Positions 1 to 6,081 of a stretch of DNA of 64,000 nucleotides are shown here, piece after piece. The stretch covers positions 806,001 to 870,000 of the forward strand of contig NC_002936.3 in NCBI RefSeq assembly GCF_000011905.1, in the 5' to 3' direction. Source of the stretch: Dehalococcoides mccartyi 195 (GTDB lineage: Bacteria; Chloroflexota; Dehalococcoidia; Dehalococcoidales; Dehalococcoidaceae). A program made the position numbers and the translations under genes. Within the stretch, counting starts at the first letter, position 1, and the number at the start of each line of letters is the position of its first letter. Below the pieces are notes generated by a model. The model was given only the letters and a program-made list of their open reading frames with translations. It had not been told where the DNA came from and did not search any database.

Positions 1-233
1 TTTTTACAAAAGGATGTAATATTACAAAAAAGGACGAGTACACCCTACGGCTATTAAGAACAGCTGCGTTTAATATGATATTTCTCACTTTAAAATACTA
101 TCACGAAAATTTTAGGGACAAGATGACTAAAGAACAATTTGCAAGAGTTATGACTGAAATTACTTATAATAGCTTTCGTGAATTATGGCGTAAGGTTAAA
201 AAAGGTGAGTTTGACTATAGCTTTCCGAGTTAG
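1..233 (+). CDS. C-terminal end of an unknown protein (5' end outside window)
   Basis: An uninterrupted frame enters from the left edge and reads 76 codons from base 3 to a TAG at 231-233. The translated end is basic and aromatic (for example FNMIFLTLKYYHENF and FRELWRKVKKGEF) and looks like ordinary soluble helical protein. It could begin upstream of the window, or at an internal ATG such as 75-77 or 126-128. I recognise no family. It may be intact or a decayed fragment. Confidence 0.45.
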   Translation, partial: FTKGCNITKKDEYTLRLLRTAAFNMIFLTLKYYHENFRDKMTKEQFARVMTEITYNSFRELWRKVKKGEFDYSFPS

Positions 234-377
234 AGATCTAGCTATAGGAAGAATTATTAAAATCTAAAGAGGCAGAGAACACGTGGAAAGGGATACTTTT
301 TAGTCCTATACTATGGCATTTTACGTTTGTTTCGTGATATCTGATTTAGTCAAATAATAGGGCTAACAAGCAGCCGT

Positions 378-929
378 TTAGCAATACTTAGTTTGTTTGA
401 GTCTTACACAAGTGTTTATCAAATTATTTATAGAGTCCAGCCAGGCAATATAAATCGGGTCTTCAATAAACTTTATGCAGTCTTTTAGGTTCGAAATCGA
501 CTTCTTGAAGTCAAGCTCCTTAAAATCATCATAACAATTATTGAATTCTTTAATCATTTCTTTAAATTCCTTGTCAGGTACATTGCTGTATTCCAGCATA
601 ATTTCAATGCGAGAGAATTCCCTGAAAATCTCTTCAGATCGATCGATTAGACGTTCATTTGTAGACAAGAGATTTTTCAAAATACCTTGTTTGTTTATCG
701 GGTTATCTTTAATGGTCTGCTTTATTAGTTGTATATTGTTATTTTGTTCTTTGTAAAAATATAGATAATTATTAAGAATTATAACTGTTTCACTTAACAA
801 TTCCCGGATATGATTGTTTCTGTATTGATCCTTTAAATTCTTAATGGAATAAAAAGTAGCACATGCTAATACTATTGTACCAATTGCAACAAACGCATTC
901 ATGATCAGTGCAGTTTCATCTATAGTCAT
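378..929 (-). CDS. Small membrane-anchored helical protein, unknown function
   Basis: The protein has 183 residues. One hydrophobic segment spans about residues 9-27 (LIMNAFVAIGTIVLACATF) and is followed by a long charged, mostly helical cytoplasmic part with many Asn, Lys and Glu residues. This N-terminal-anchor plus helical-domain layout resembles DUF4760-like small membrane proteins, but I cannot confirm the family. It lies 12 bp downstream of the HNH gene on the same strand, so the two are probably co-transcribed. Such membrane and nuclease pairs on mobile elements are often accessory or defence-like, which is inference here. The codon use is strongly AT-rich, unlike the core genes to the right. 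Confidence 0.7.
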   Translation of the reverse strand: MTIDETALIMNAFVAIGTIVLACATFYSIKNLKDQYRNNHIRELLSETVIILNNYLYFYKEQNNNIQLIKQTIKDNPINKQGILKNLLSTNERLIDRSEEIFREFSRIEIMLEYSNVPDKEFKEMIKEFNNCYDDFKELDFKKSISNLKDCIKFIEDPIYIAWLDSINNLINTCVRLKQTKYC

Positions 930-941
930 ATACTCTATATC

Positions 942-1463
942 CTAATTACTTCTAACGTTGGGTCGGTTATTTTTTATCTGAAAATAATCTCTCTTTACCC
1001 AGTTTCTACATTGTGAAGCAATTATGTTGCCATGATGAGCATCTCCGTGACAATTACGACACAGTGCAATTAAATTACGTGGGTCATTGTTAGAGTTATT
1101 ATCATCTATGTGATGGATTTCTGGAATACCCGTGTAATTACAGTCATGATTCTCGCAACGATTTTCTGCTCTCTCTAGCACTCTTTTGCGCATTTTATTT
1201 GGTACCGGTTCTCTTCTATGGATTTCGGTTGAGTCATAAATTATTTTCTCAGCAGTTGATTTAACTACCTGACCTGCCTTTGAACGTACTGATCTAAACC
1301 TGATAAATACAAATATAATTATTGCTGATACTACCAATATTATTGTCCAACCAAGAGTAGCATTGGTTTTCCACCAATCACTTATTAATGCGAATAAAAC
1401 TAGGGCTATGAATATCGCCCAAAACCAAAAATCCTCTTTCAATTTTCTGCTTTTAGTTTGCAT
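942..1463 (-). CDS. Membrane-anchored HNH endonuclease-like protein
   Basis: The ATG at 1463 is preferred over the one at 1490 because AAAGAGGG lies just upstream of it. The N-terminal part (about residues 12-55) holds two hydrophobic segments. The C-terminal part holds an HNH module: Cys pairs in CENHDC and CRNC bracket an EIHHIDDN motif and NDPRNLIALC, followed by HGDAHHG. These are the metal-binding and catalytic positions of McrA/HNH nucleases. HNH proteins cut DNA, and the membrane anchor suggests action at the inner face of the envelope, for example on incoming DNA. That role is inference. It forms a two-gene unit with the small membrane protein downstream and is divergent from the LuxR-type gene. 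Confidence 0.75.
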   Translation of the reverse strand: MQTKSRKLKEDFWFWAIFIALVLFALISDWWKTNATLGWTIILVVSAIIIFVFIRFRSVRSKAGQVVKSTAEKIIYDSTEIHRREPVPNKMRKRVLERAENRCENHDCNYTGIPEIHHIDDNNSNNDPRNLIALCRNCHGDAHHGNIIASQCRNWVKRDYFQIKNNRPNVRSN

Positions 1464-1528
1464 ATATCCCTCTTTTTCTGATCTAAACATTATTACATAT
1501 TTGTTTATTCATTAGAAGACTTTTATCC

Positions 1529-1557
1529 TTGACAAAATATTTCTATAAGAGTACTCT
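1529..1557 (+). promoter_or_regulatory. Promoter with overlapping palindrome
   Basis: A perfect TTGACA (1529-1534) is followed after 17 bases by TACTCT (1552-1557). The 10-bp palindrome AGAGTACTCT (1549-1558) covers the -10 box and could be an operator. It would drive the LuxR-type gene that begins at 1588. Confidence 0.5.
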
Positions 1558-1587
1558 GGTACTAATGTTAGTGAATAGAGGTTAACG

Positions 1588-2082
1588 ATGGATACAAGTC
1601 TATATAAGACAATACTGAAAATCGTTATTCACCCTAGCTACGAGTGGTTAGAGCCAGCTAAGGGTATGAATATTTCTCATCGTGAACTTGAGGTCTTTGT
1701 ATTAATGATTGAAGGCCATAATAACAAAGAAATAGGTGCACTTCTGGGCATACAGTACCAATCGGTAAAAAACCATTTGCATACACTAAATAAAAAATTA
1801 AAGGCAAATAATAATCCACAAGCAATGGTTATATTATTGTCTATGAATGTACTTGGTCTACTGAGAAAATGGGAAAACACTGAAATTACACAATCAGAAT
1901 ATGTACAAAATTTAAGAGAAACATTGGAAAATCCAAATTCTGGACTAAGCAAAAGTTCAAAAACCTTCACAAAGAAGTTCATGGTCGAACATGGCCTTTA
2001 CGGTGAATTGTATAAAGATAGAATCGAGGAATTGAGAAATGCGGAAAGACCCGAAGGGCAACCCGAAAAGACTGGCGAGTGA
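1588..2082 (+). CDS. LuxR/GerE-type HTH regulator
   Basis: The protein has 164 residues. Residues about 28-85 form a GerE/LuxR C-terminal-type helix-turn-helix: an HRELEVFVLMIEGHNNKEIGA stretch (tetrahelical 'LTxRE' type opening) followed by the recognition helix around YQSVKNHLHTLNKKL. There is no receiver or autoinducer domain; the remainder is a short charged tail rich in Ser, Lys and Glu. The ATG at 1588 follows AGAGGTTAACG. It probably regulates element A genes, perhaps replication or excision, because the Rep gene follows on the same strand. The target is unknown. Base composition is AT-rich like its neighbours. Confidence 0.7.
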   Translation: MDTSLYKTILKIVIHPSYEWLEPAKGMNISHRELEVFVLMIEGHNNKEIGALLGIQYQSVKNHLHTLNKKLKANNNPQAMVILLSMNVLGLLRKWENTEITQSEYVQNLRETLENPNSGLSKSSKTFTKKFMVEHGLYGELYKDRIEELRNAERPEGQPEKTGE

Positions 2083-2124
2083 TGGTGGCGCTTTGACTGC
2101 AATCACTGGCGCATACATAGCGGT

Positions 2125-2230
2125 GCGATGCCATCGCGAGACAGGCGCACATGGCTCTGCCATGTGCAAGCAGGACGCAGGAAATCGCACCAGGGCGTTG
2201 CCATGCGTCACCGAAGACCGACCGTTCGGT
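2125..2230 (+). other. GC-rich hairpin cluster, candidate double-strand origin of element A
   Basis: Three inverted repeats lie within 106 bp: GCGATG-C-CATCGC (2125-2137), GCACATGGC-TCT-GCCATGTGC (2147-2167) and ACCGA-CCGT-TCGGT (2217-2230). They form a GC-rich island in otherwise AT-rich DNA, directly upstream of an HUH Rep. Rolling-circle origins are typically such hairpins near rep, so an origin is plausible. A terminator or transcript structure is the alternative. I cannot identify a nick site. Confidence 0.35.
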
Positions 2231-2347
2231 GGGGCGGAAGGGCGGTCGTCCTCCCCCGTACCCCCTCCTTCTTTACTTGTCCATAACAACGTTAATGTCA
2301 ACGCTCAGCTTTATAGAGCTAAGGGTTTACTTACATACTGGGATTTC

Positions 2348-3068
2348 ATGTTACACAAAGTACGTGTTGGTAACACCATTGTTGTACTTCAGAATAAGTC
2401 AGACCATACACAGCTTAAACTTATGCCCTCAACTGCTCAAAGCAGATACTTTCAAGACGGACGCTTGAACATTTCGAGAAAAATAAAAAGACGCTTGGGT
2501 AAGTTTAATAACGTAAAAGGGTTAATGGAAACTTTGACCTATGATCCCAAAAAGATTTCTAAACAAGAAGCATGGGCATCATTTAGCAAAGACACTCGTA
2601 AATTTCTGAATGGTCTCAACCAATATCGAAAACGGCGTGGCTGGCCAAGACTCCACTATCTTTGGGTAGTCGAGGTTCAAAAAGAAACGGGCTATCCGCA
2701 TGTACATATCTTCTTCCCGAACCTGAAATGGCTTGCACCCCTTTCAATTATCAACGGCAATTGGAATAAGGGACGAGCAAATATTGAAAGCCCGAAAGCC
2801 ATAACAACAAACTGTGCCGGTTATATCAGCAAGTACTTAAGAAAAATGAATGGCTGGAGTGATTTACATCTGGCCTTACTTTGGAGTGGTAAAATGCCGT
2901 ATGTATGGGTTTTCCAGAGGTTTTTCCCCCAAAGTTGAGAAAAAGGAAACCGAGTGGCAAAAACATGCGGTCTTACAAACTAATGACCGAGATATGCTTG
3001 AAAAATCACTTGAAGAAGGTGGTTATAAAATTGATAGAAGATTTGTGAATACGAAAGGACAGAACTAG
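2348..3068 (+). pseudogene. Rolling-circle replication initiator (HUH Rep), frameshifted
   Basis: The first frame carries the hallmarks of an HUH replication initiator: YPHVHIFF (His-hydrophobic-His metal site, about 2696-2719) and the Tyr/Lys motif in GYISKYLRK (about 2820-2846), where the Tyr would nick and covalently bind the origin strand. The frame then runs out at 2936-2938. The expected family C-terminus (RMYGFSRGFSP and onwards) is in the +1 frame, open from about 2850 to 3068. Removing one A from the AAAA run near 2891-2895 would restore a single protein of about 240 residues. The start at ATG 2348 is a choice: the open frame extends back to 2039, but that stretch covers the GC-rich hairpins and the end of the previous gene. 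It is either a pseudogene or, less likely, a +1 frameshift product. Confidence 0.7.
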
Positions 3069-3069
3069 C

Positions 3070-3294
3070 GTGAAAACCATGAACACAGTAAACCCCGATA
3101 CTTTTTCTCCTGATTTATTAAACGGCAAGCGTCTTTGTCTTAGCGTGCCAGAAGCAGCTAAGATGTTAGGATTGTCAAAGAATTTTACTTATGAACTGGT
3201 TAGACAAGGCGCTATCCCTTCTATAAAATTAGGTAAGCGCATACTGATTTCCCGCATGCAATTAGAAGAAATTCTAAAACGGGGTAACGAATGA
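3070..3294 (+). CDS. xis: Excisionase-like HTH protein (HTH_17/MerR-like)
   Basis: The protein has 74 residues. The core LSVPEAAKMLGLSKNFTYEL followed by GAIPSIKLGKRILIS and a short final helix is the winged HTH of the excisionase/HTH_17 family. These proteins bind near att sites and bias tyrosine integrases towards excision. It starts with GTG at 3070 (ATG at 3079 is an alternative) and its end overlaps the integrase start by 4 bases, so the two are translationally coupled. The integrase linkage makes the excisionase role likely. Confidence 0.8.
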   Translation: MKTMNTVNPDTFSPDLLNGKRLCLSVPEAAKMLGLSKNFTYELVRQGAIPSIKLGKRILISRMQLEEILKRGNE

Positions 3295-4598
3295 AAGGCC
3301 ATATCGTAAAACGCAGTACGGACAGCTGGTCAATTGTAATTGAACTGCCACGCGATCCAGCTACTGGTAAACGCAGACAATCTTGGCATACGATAAAAGG
3401 AACGAAAAAAGAAGCCGATAAAAAACTGCGTGAACTTCTTACTGCGCAAGATAACGGTATATTTGTAAAACAGAGTAAATTATCATTTGGCGAATGGCTT
3501 GAAAACTGGTGTAGAGATTACGTTAAGATCCAAACTACCCAAAGAACATTTGAAAGTTACTATCAAAACATAATCGGGCATATTGAACCTGCACTAGGCA
3601 AGGTTATACTGACTGAACTTACTCCCCAGATTATCCAAGCTTATTATGCAAGGCAATTAGAAAAAGGCCGTGCAGATGGTAAAGGTGGCCTCTCTGCTCG
3701 AAGTGTGCTTTACCAGCATCGGATAATAAGTAAATGCCTTAAACAGGCAACCAAACTTGGCTTAATTATGAGAAATCCAGCTGATGCAGTTGAACCACCC
3801 AGACCCCGAAAGACTGCAATATCTGTTCCAGATAAAGATGAATTACCCAGACTCCTAGATGCTTTTGAAACAACCCCCTATTACGTTTTTTATTGCCTGC
3901 TTCTTTATTGTGGCATGCGCCGAGGCGAAGCTTTAGCATTACGCTGGAAGGATATAGATTTAAAACAAGACACAATTCAAATAGCCGAGACAGCTTTTAC
4001 CTTAAGATCCGGTGAATACGTCATAAAAGAACCCAAAACGCCTCACAGTCGAAGATGCATAGACATACCACCCACAATGAAGCTTCTTCTGCTCGAATAC
4101 AAAGCAGACCAGACGGCATATTATGCAAAACTAGGGGTAGAACTTGGCTTACATGACTTCGTCTTTACTCGGCCTAATGGAGAGCCTTTAAATCCAAATA
4201 CAGTTACTCACACTTTCCTGAAAGCAGTCCGAAAGGCAGGCTTTGATAAGCTTCGTCTGCATGACCTGCGTCACTTACATGCTACGCTTATGCTTCAGGC
4301 AGGTATACACCCTAAGATTGTTTCCGAAAGGCTTGGGCATGCCAGTATCAATATTACTTTAGATACATATAGCCATGTAATGCCTGGGCTTCAGAAAAAG
4401 GCTGTAAATGTTTTTGATAAGATGCTGTCAGCTAACGAAGAATCGCTTGAAGAAAATTCGGTTAGCAAACGGTTAGCAAAACACGAGGGAGTAAGTGGTA
4501 GGCCGTACAGGTCTCGAACCTGTGACCCTCTGATTAAAAGTCAAAAGCTAAAAAACCAGGCGGAGCCACTCTCCTTTGCATTATGTTATGTATATTAG
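3291..4598 (+). CDS. int: Tyrosine recombinase (integrase) of element A
   Basis: The protein has 435 residues. An N-terminal arm-binding/AP2-like region (about 1-60) and a SAM-like core-binding domain (about 65-165) precede the catalytic domain. Catalytic residues are visible as R210 in CGMRRGEAL, H324 and R327 in HDLRHLH, H350 in LGHAS and nucleophile Y360 in DTYSHV. It catalyses integration and excision at the tRNA-Lys att core. Oddly, the last 35 or so residues are not integrase: about 15 (around PYRSRTCDPLIKS) are the translated tRNA-Lys att core and the rest come from element B. In the unintegrated circle, or beside an intact chromosome, the C-terminus would differ. It is convergent with the CI-like gene, overlapping it by 4 bp. 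Confidence 0.93.
   Translation: MKGHIVKRSTDSWSIVIELPRDPATGKRRQSWHTIKGTKKEADKKLRELLTAQDNGIFVKQSKLSFGEWLENWCRDYVKIQTTQRTFESYYQNIIGHIEPALGKVILTELTPQIIQAYYARQLEKGRADGKGGLSARSVLYQHRIISKCLKQATKLGLIMRNPADAVEPPRPRKTAISVPDKDELPRLLDAFETTPYYVFYCLLLYCGMRRGEALALRWKDIDLKQDTIQIAETAFTLRSGEYVIKEPKTPHSRRCIDIPPTMKLLLLEYKADQTAYYAKLGVELGLHDFVFTRPNGEPLNPNTVTHTFLKAVRKAGFDKLRLHDLRHLHATLMLQAGIHPKIVSERLGHASINITLDTYSHVMPGLQKKAVNVFDKMLSANEESLEENSVSKRLAKHEGVSGRPYRSRTCDPLIKSQKLKNQAEPLSFALCYVY
4498..4543. repeat. 46-bp att core, internal copy between elements A and B
   Basis: This 46-bp stretch is identical to 26856-26901, where it is the 3' half of the tRNA-Lys gene: T-arm, variable loop and 3' side of the anticodon arm. 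It diverges at the base after 4543. It is only a half-tRNA and not a functional gene. It marks the junction of two integrated elements. Confidence 0.95.
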
Positions 4599-5263
4599 AA
4601 TCTTTTGATAGAAGCAATAACTCTTCCCAATATATCAGCGTTAGTCATAACTAAATCTTTATAATCTCCATTTGAGGACCGCAGAATAATCTGTCCATTA
4701 TTCAAATATAGATGTTTTGCAGTCACTTCATTATGCGCTGTACGAACGGCATAAATTTTACCTTCAAACATCTCTGAATCTTTATCAACAATGATTATAT
4801 CGCCGTTTTCAATCCCATCCCCTTTGAGGCTCTCACCGCTCACTCTCAACGCATACACTCTCTTACTCGCATTTTTTAATAATTCCTTTGGGACAGGAAC
4901 ATAATCAGATGCTGCCTCTTCATCTACTAATTCCGGATATCCTGCGGGTATATAACCAATTACTGGGATGAATTCAATATCATCCATTCTTCTGGATATT
5001 GCTTGTGCGCGGCTTAATAAATTACCAAGAGATTCTTCTTTCTCACCCAATAATGCTGATGTCGAAATATCAAGTCCACGCGCTAACTTCTGCGCAATTC
5101 CAAGTGTAGCACTATATGTTTTCCCGCTTTCCAATTGGGATATGTAGGCACGATCTACACCTGATCTCCGGGCTAATTCACTCTGCGTCATACCTATTTT
5201 TTTGCGTAACTCTTTGAGCGTTATACCTATTGATGACTTATCTTCCATAGCACCTATTTTCAC
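4595..5263 (-). CDS. CI/LexA-like phage repressor (XRE HTH plus S24 peptidase)
   Basis: The protein has 222 residues. An XRE helix-turn-helix spans about residues 14-70 (TLKELRKKIGMTQSELARRS followed by GVDRAYISQLESGKTY). A LexA-type S24 peptidase domain spans about 98-222. The self-cleavage site is visible as PAG in GYIPAGYP, the nucleophile Ser in SGESLKGDG and the general-base Lys in VTAKHLY. The family represses lytic genes and cleaves itself when RecA is activated by DNA damage. It sits at the left edge of element B, divergent from a small Cro-like gene across a palindromic operator, which is classic lysogeny-switch architecture. An ATG five codons in (MEDKSS) is an alternative start. 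Confidence 0.9.
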   Translation of the reverse strand: MKIGAMEDKSSIGITLKELRKKIGMTQSELARRSGVDRAYISQLESGKTYSATLGIAQKLARGLDISTSALLGEKEESLGNLLSRAQAISRRMDDIEFIPVIGYIPAGYPELVDEEAASDYVPVPKELLKNASKRVYALRVSGESLKGDGIENGDIIIVDKDSEMFEGKIYAVRTAHNEVTAKHLYLNNGQIILRSSNGDYKDLVMTNADILGRVIASIKRF

Positions 5264-5284
5264 TTGCCTGTTGAATATTTACAA

Positions 5285-5349
5285 GTTGTAGATATATTTA
5301 ACAAAAGTGTCAATTATATATTGACTTAAGTCAATGGTAGTGGTATCCT
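5285..5349. promoter_or_regulatory. Divergent promoters with palindromic operator (lysogeny switch)
   Basis: On plus, TTGACT (5321-5326), 17 bases and TATCCT (5344-5349) face the Cro-like gene. On minus, TTGACA (5313-5308), 17 bases and TACAAC (5290-5285) face the repressor. The perfect 14-bp palindrome TTGACTTAAGTCAA (5321-5334) covers the plus-strand -35 box and lies just behind the minus-strand promoter, so one bound repressor could block the first and touch the second. Confidence 0.65.
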
Positions 5350-5358
5350 CATGTAGAA

Positions 5359-5589
5359 ATGAGCAACAAAATAGTTGATATTATCAAACAATACCTTGGC
5401 AAAAACAGCATCTCGGGAAACCAATTTTCCCGGACAATAGGATTTGACCCAGCAATATGGTGCAGAATTAAGCACAAAAAAATGCAACCCTCACCTGCAT
5501 TTTTGACAAGTGTCGCTCGGACTTATCCGGAACTGCGTCTCCAAATTCAAGAGTCGATGTTTGGTACAGAGGAGAACGATGGAAACTAA
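5359..5589 (+). CDS. Small HTH DNA-binding protein, Cro-like
   Basis: The protein has 76 residues with a helix-turn-helix-like core (GNQFSRTIGFDPAIWCRIKH, about residues 20-39) and a tail resembling short phage Cro or antirepressor proteins. Position decides the call: it is the first gene transcribed away from the CI-like repressor, under the promoter that holds the palindrome. It probably competes for the operator and commits the element to replication. Its stop overlaps the next start by 11 bases, so translation is coupled. Sequence evidence for Cro itself is weak. Confidence 0.65.
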   Translation: MSNKIVDIIKQYLGKNSISGNQFSRTIGFDPAIWCRIKHKKMQPSPAFLTSVARTYPELRLQIQESMFGTEENDGN

Positions 5590-6073
5590 TAAATCAGAAA
5601 TAGAACTATATCCCATGACTCCATCTCAAATTCGGCAACGTAAAAATGCCGGAGCACTCGGAGGTCAAGCTATTCTGGAACGATACGGAGTCGAGTGGTT
5701 ACAGAAAATCGGTAAGCTTGGTGGGAGACCTAGATTAGCAAATATTGAACTATTAAGACAGCAAAAAGCCCTTAAGGCTGCTAATAAAGAAAATCAGATA
5801 GGAGGAATGGACAGCCGCCGGTCTGAAAACCTGGGGCAACTTAAACGGCTTATAAGGCTGAAATACTTTGGGGCGAAGTGTGAGCTTCGTCCCAGAAAGG
5901 GGAATGAGGCAATGCCTCAACAACAAGTGGCTTATCGTATCAAGAATGAACGCACCGGTCAATGGTGGGAGGGAAAGGCTGATAGCCCGATAGATGCCAT
6001 GCGGAAAGCCGGCAATGAATTCCCGGTCAGAAACCCTAAGTTCGGCTATTTCCATTTAACTAGTCTGAAATGA
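5579..6073 (+). CDS. Unknown early protein with Gly-Gly-rich basic N-terminus
   Basis: The ATG at 5579 is chosen because AGAGGAGAACG precedes it directly; the frame is open further upstream without a ribosome site. The 164-residue product has an N-terminal basic segment with two similar blocks (AGALGGQAILERYG and IGKLGGRPRLANIE), reminiscent of KGG/AT-hook-like DNA-binding motifs. The C-terminal half, from about MPQQQVAYRIKNERTGQWWE, looks like a separate small beta-rich domain. A good internal ATG at 5913 could produce the C-terminal domain alone. It overlaps the primase-helicase start by 4 bases and so belongs to the replication operon. Function is unknown; a DNA-binding accessory role is a guess. 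Confidence 0.65.
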   Translation: METNKSEIELYPMTPSQIRQRKNAGALGGQAILERYGVEWLQKIGKLGGRPRLANIELLRQQKALKAANKENQIGGMDSRRSENLGQLKRLIRLKYFGAKCELRPRKGNEAMPQQQVAYRIKNERTGQWWEGKADSPIDAMRKAGNEFPVRNPKFGYFHLTSLK

Positions 6074-6081
6074 GGTCCAAT

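Larger units (their letters stand above)
1..4543. mobile_element. Integrated element A (right-hand part), Rep/Xis/Int type
   Basis: This AT-rich block carries a rolling-circle Rep remnant, an excisionase-like HTH protein and a tyrosine integrase reading towards a 46-bp copy of the tRNA-Lys 3' half at 4498-4543. That order is typical of integrated plasmid-like elements. Its left boundary lies outside the window. The remaining genes are an LuxR-type HTH protein, a membrane/HNH gene pair and a truncated unknown ORF. The boundary with element B is the internal att copy. I infer that A and B are separate integrations into the same tRNA gene; the alternative is one composite element that kept an internal att copy. 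Confidence 0.7.

Noticed and set aside
2039-2347. N-terminal extension of Rep
   Set aside because: It overlaps the previous gene and covers the hairpin cluster; composition is unlike the Rep body. The start at 2348 is more plausible.
4498-4543. Second tRNA-Lys gene
   Set aside because: Only the 3' half is present; the acceptor 5' side, D-arm and anticodon 5' side are missing.
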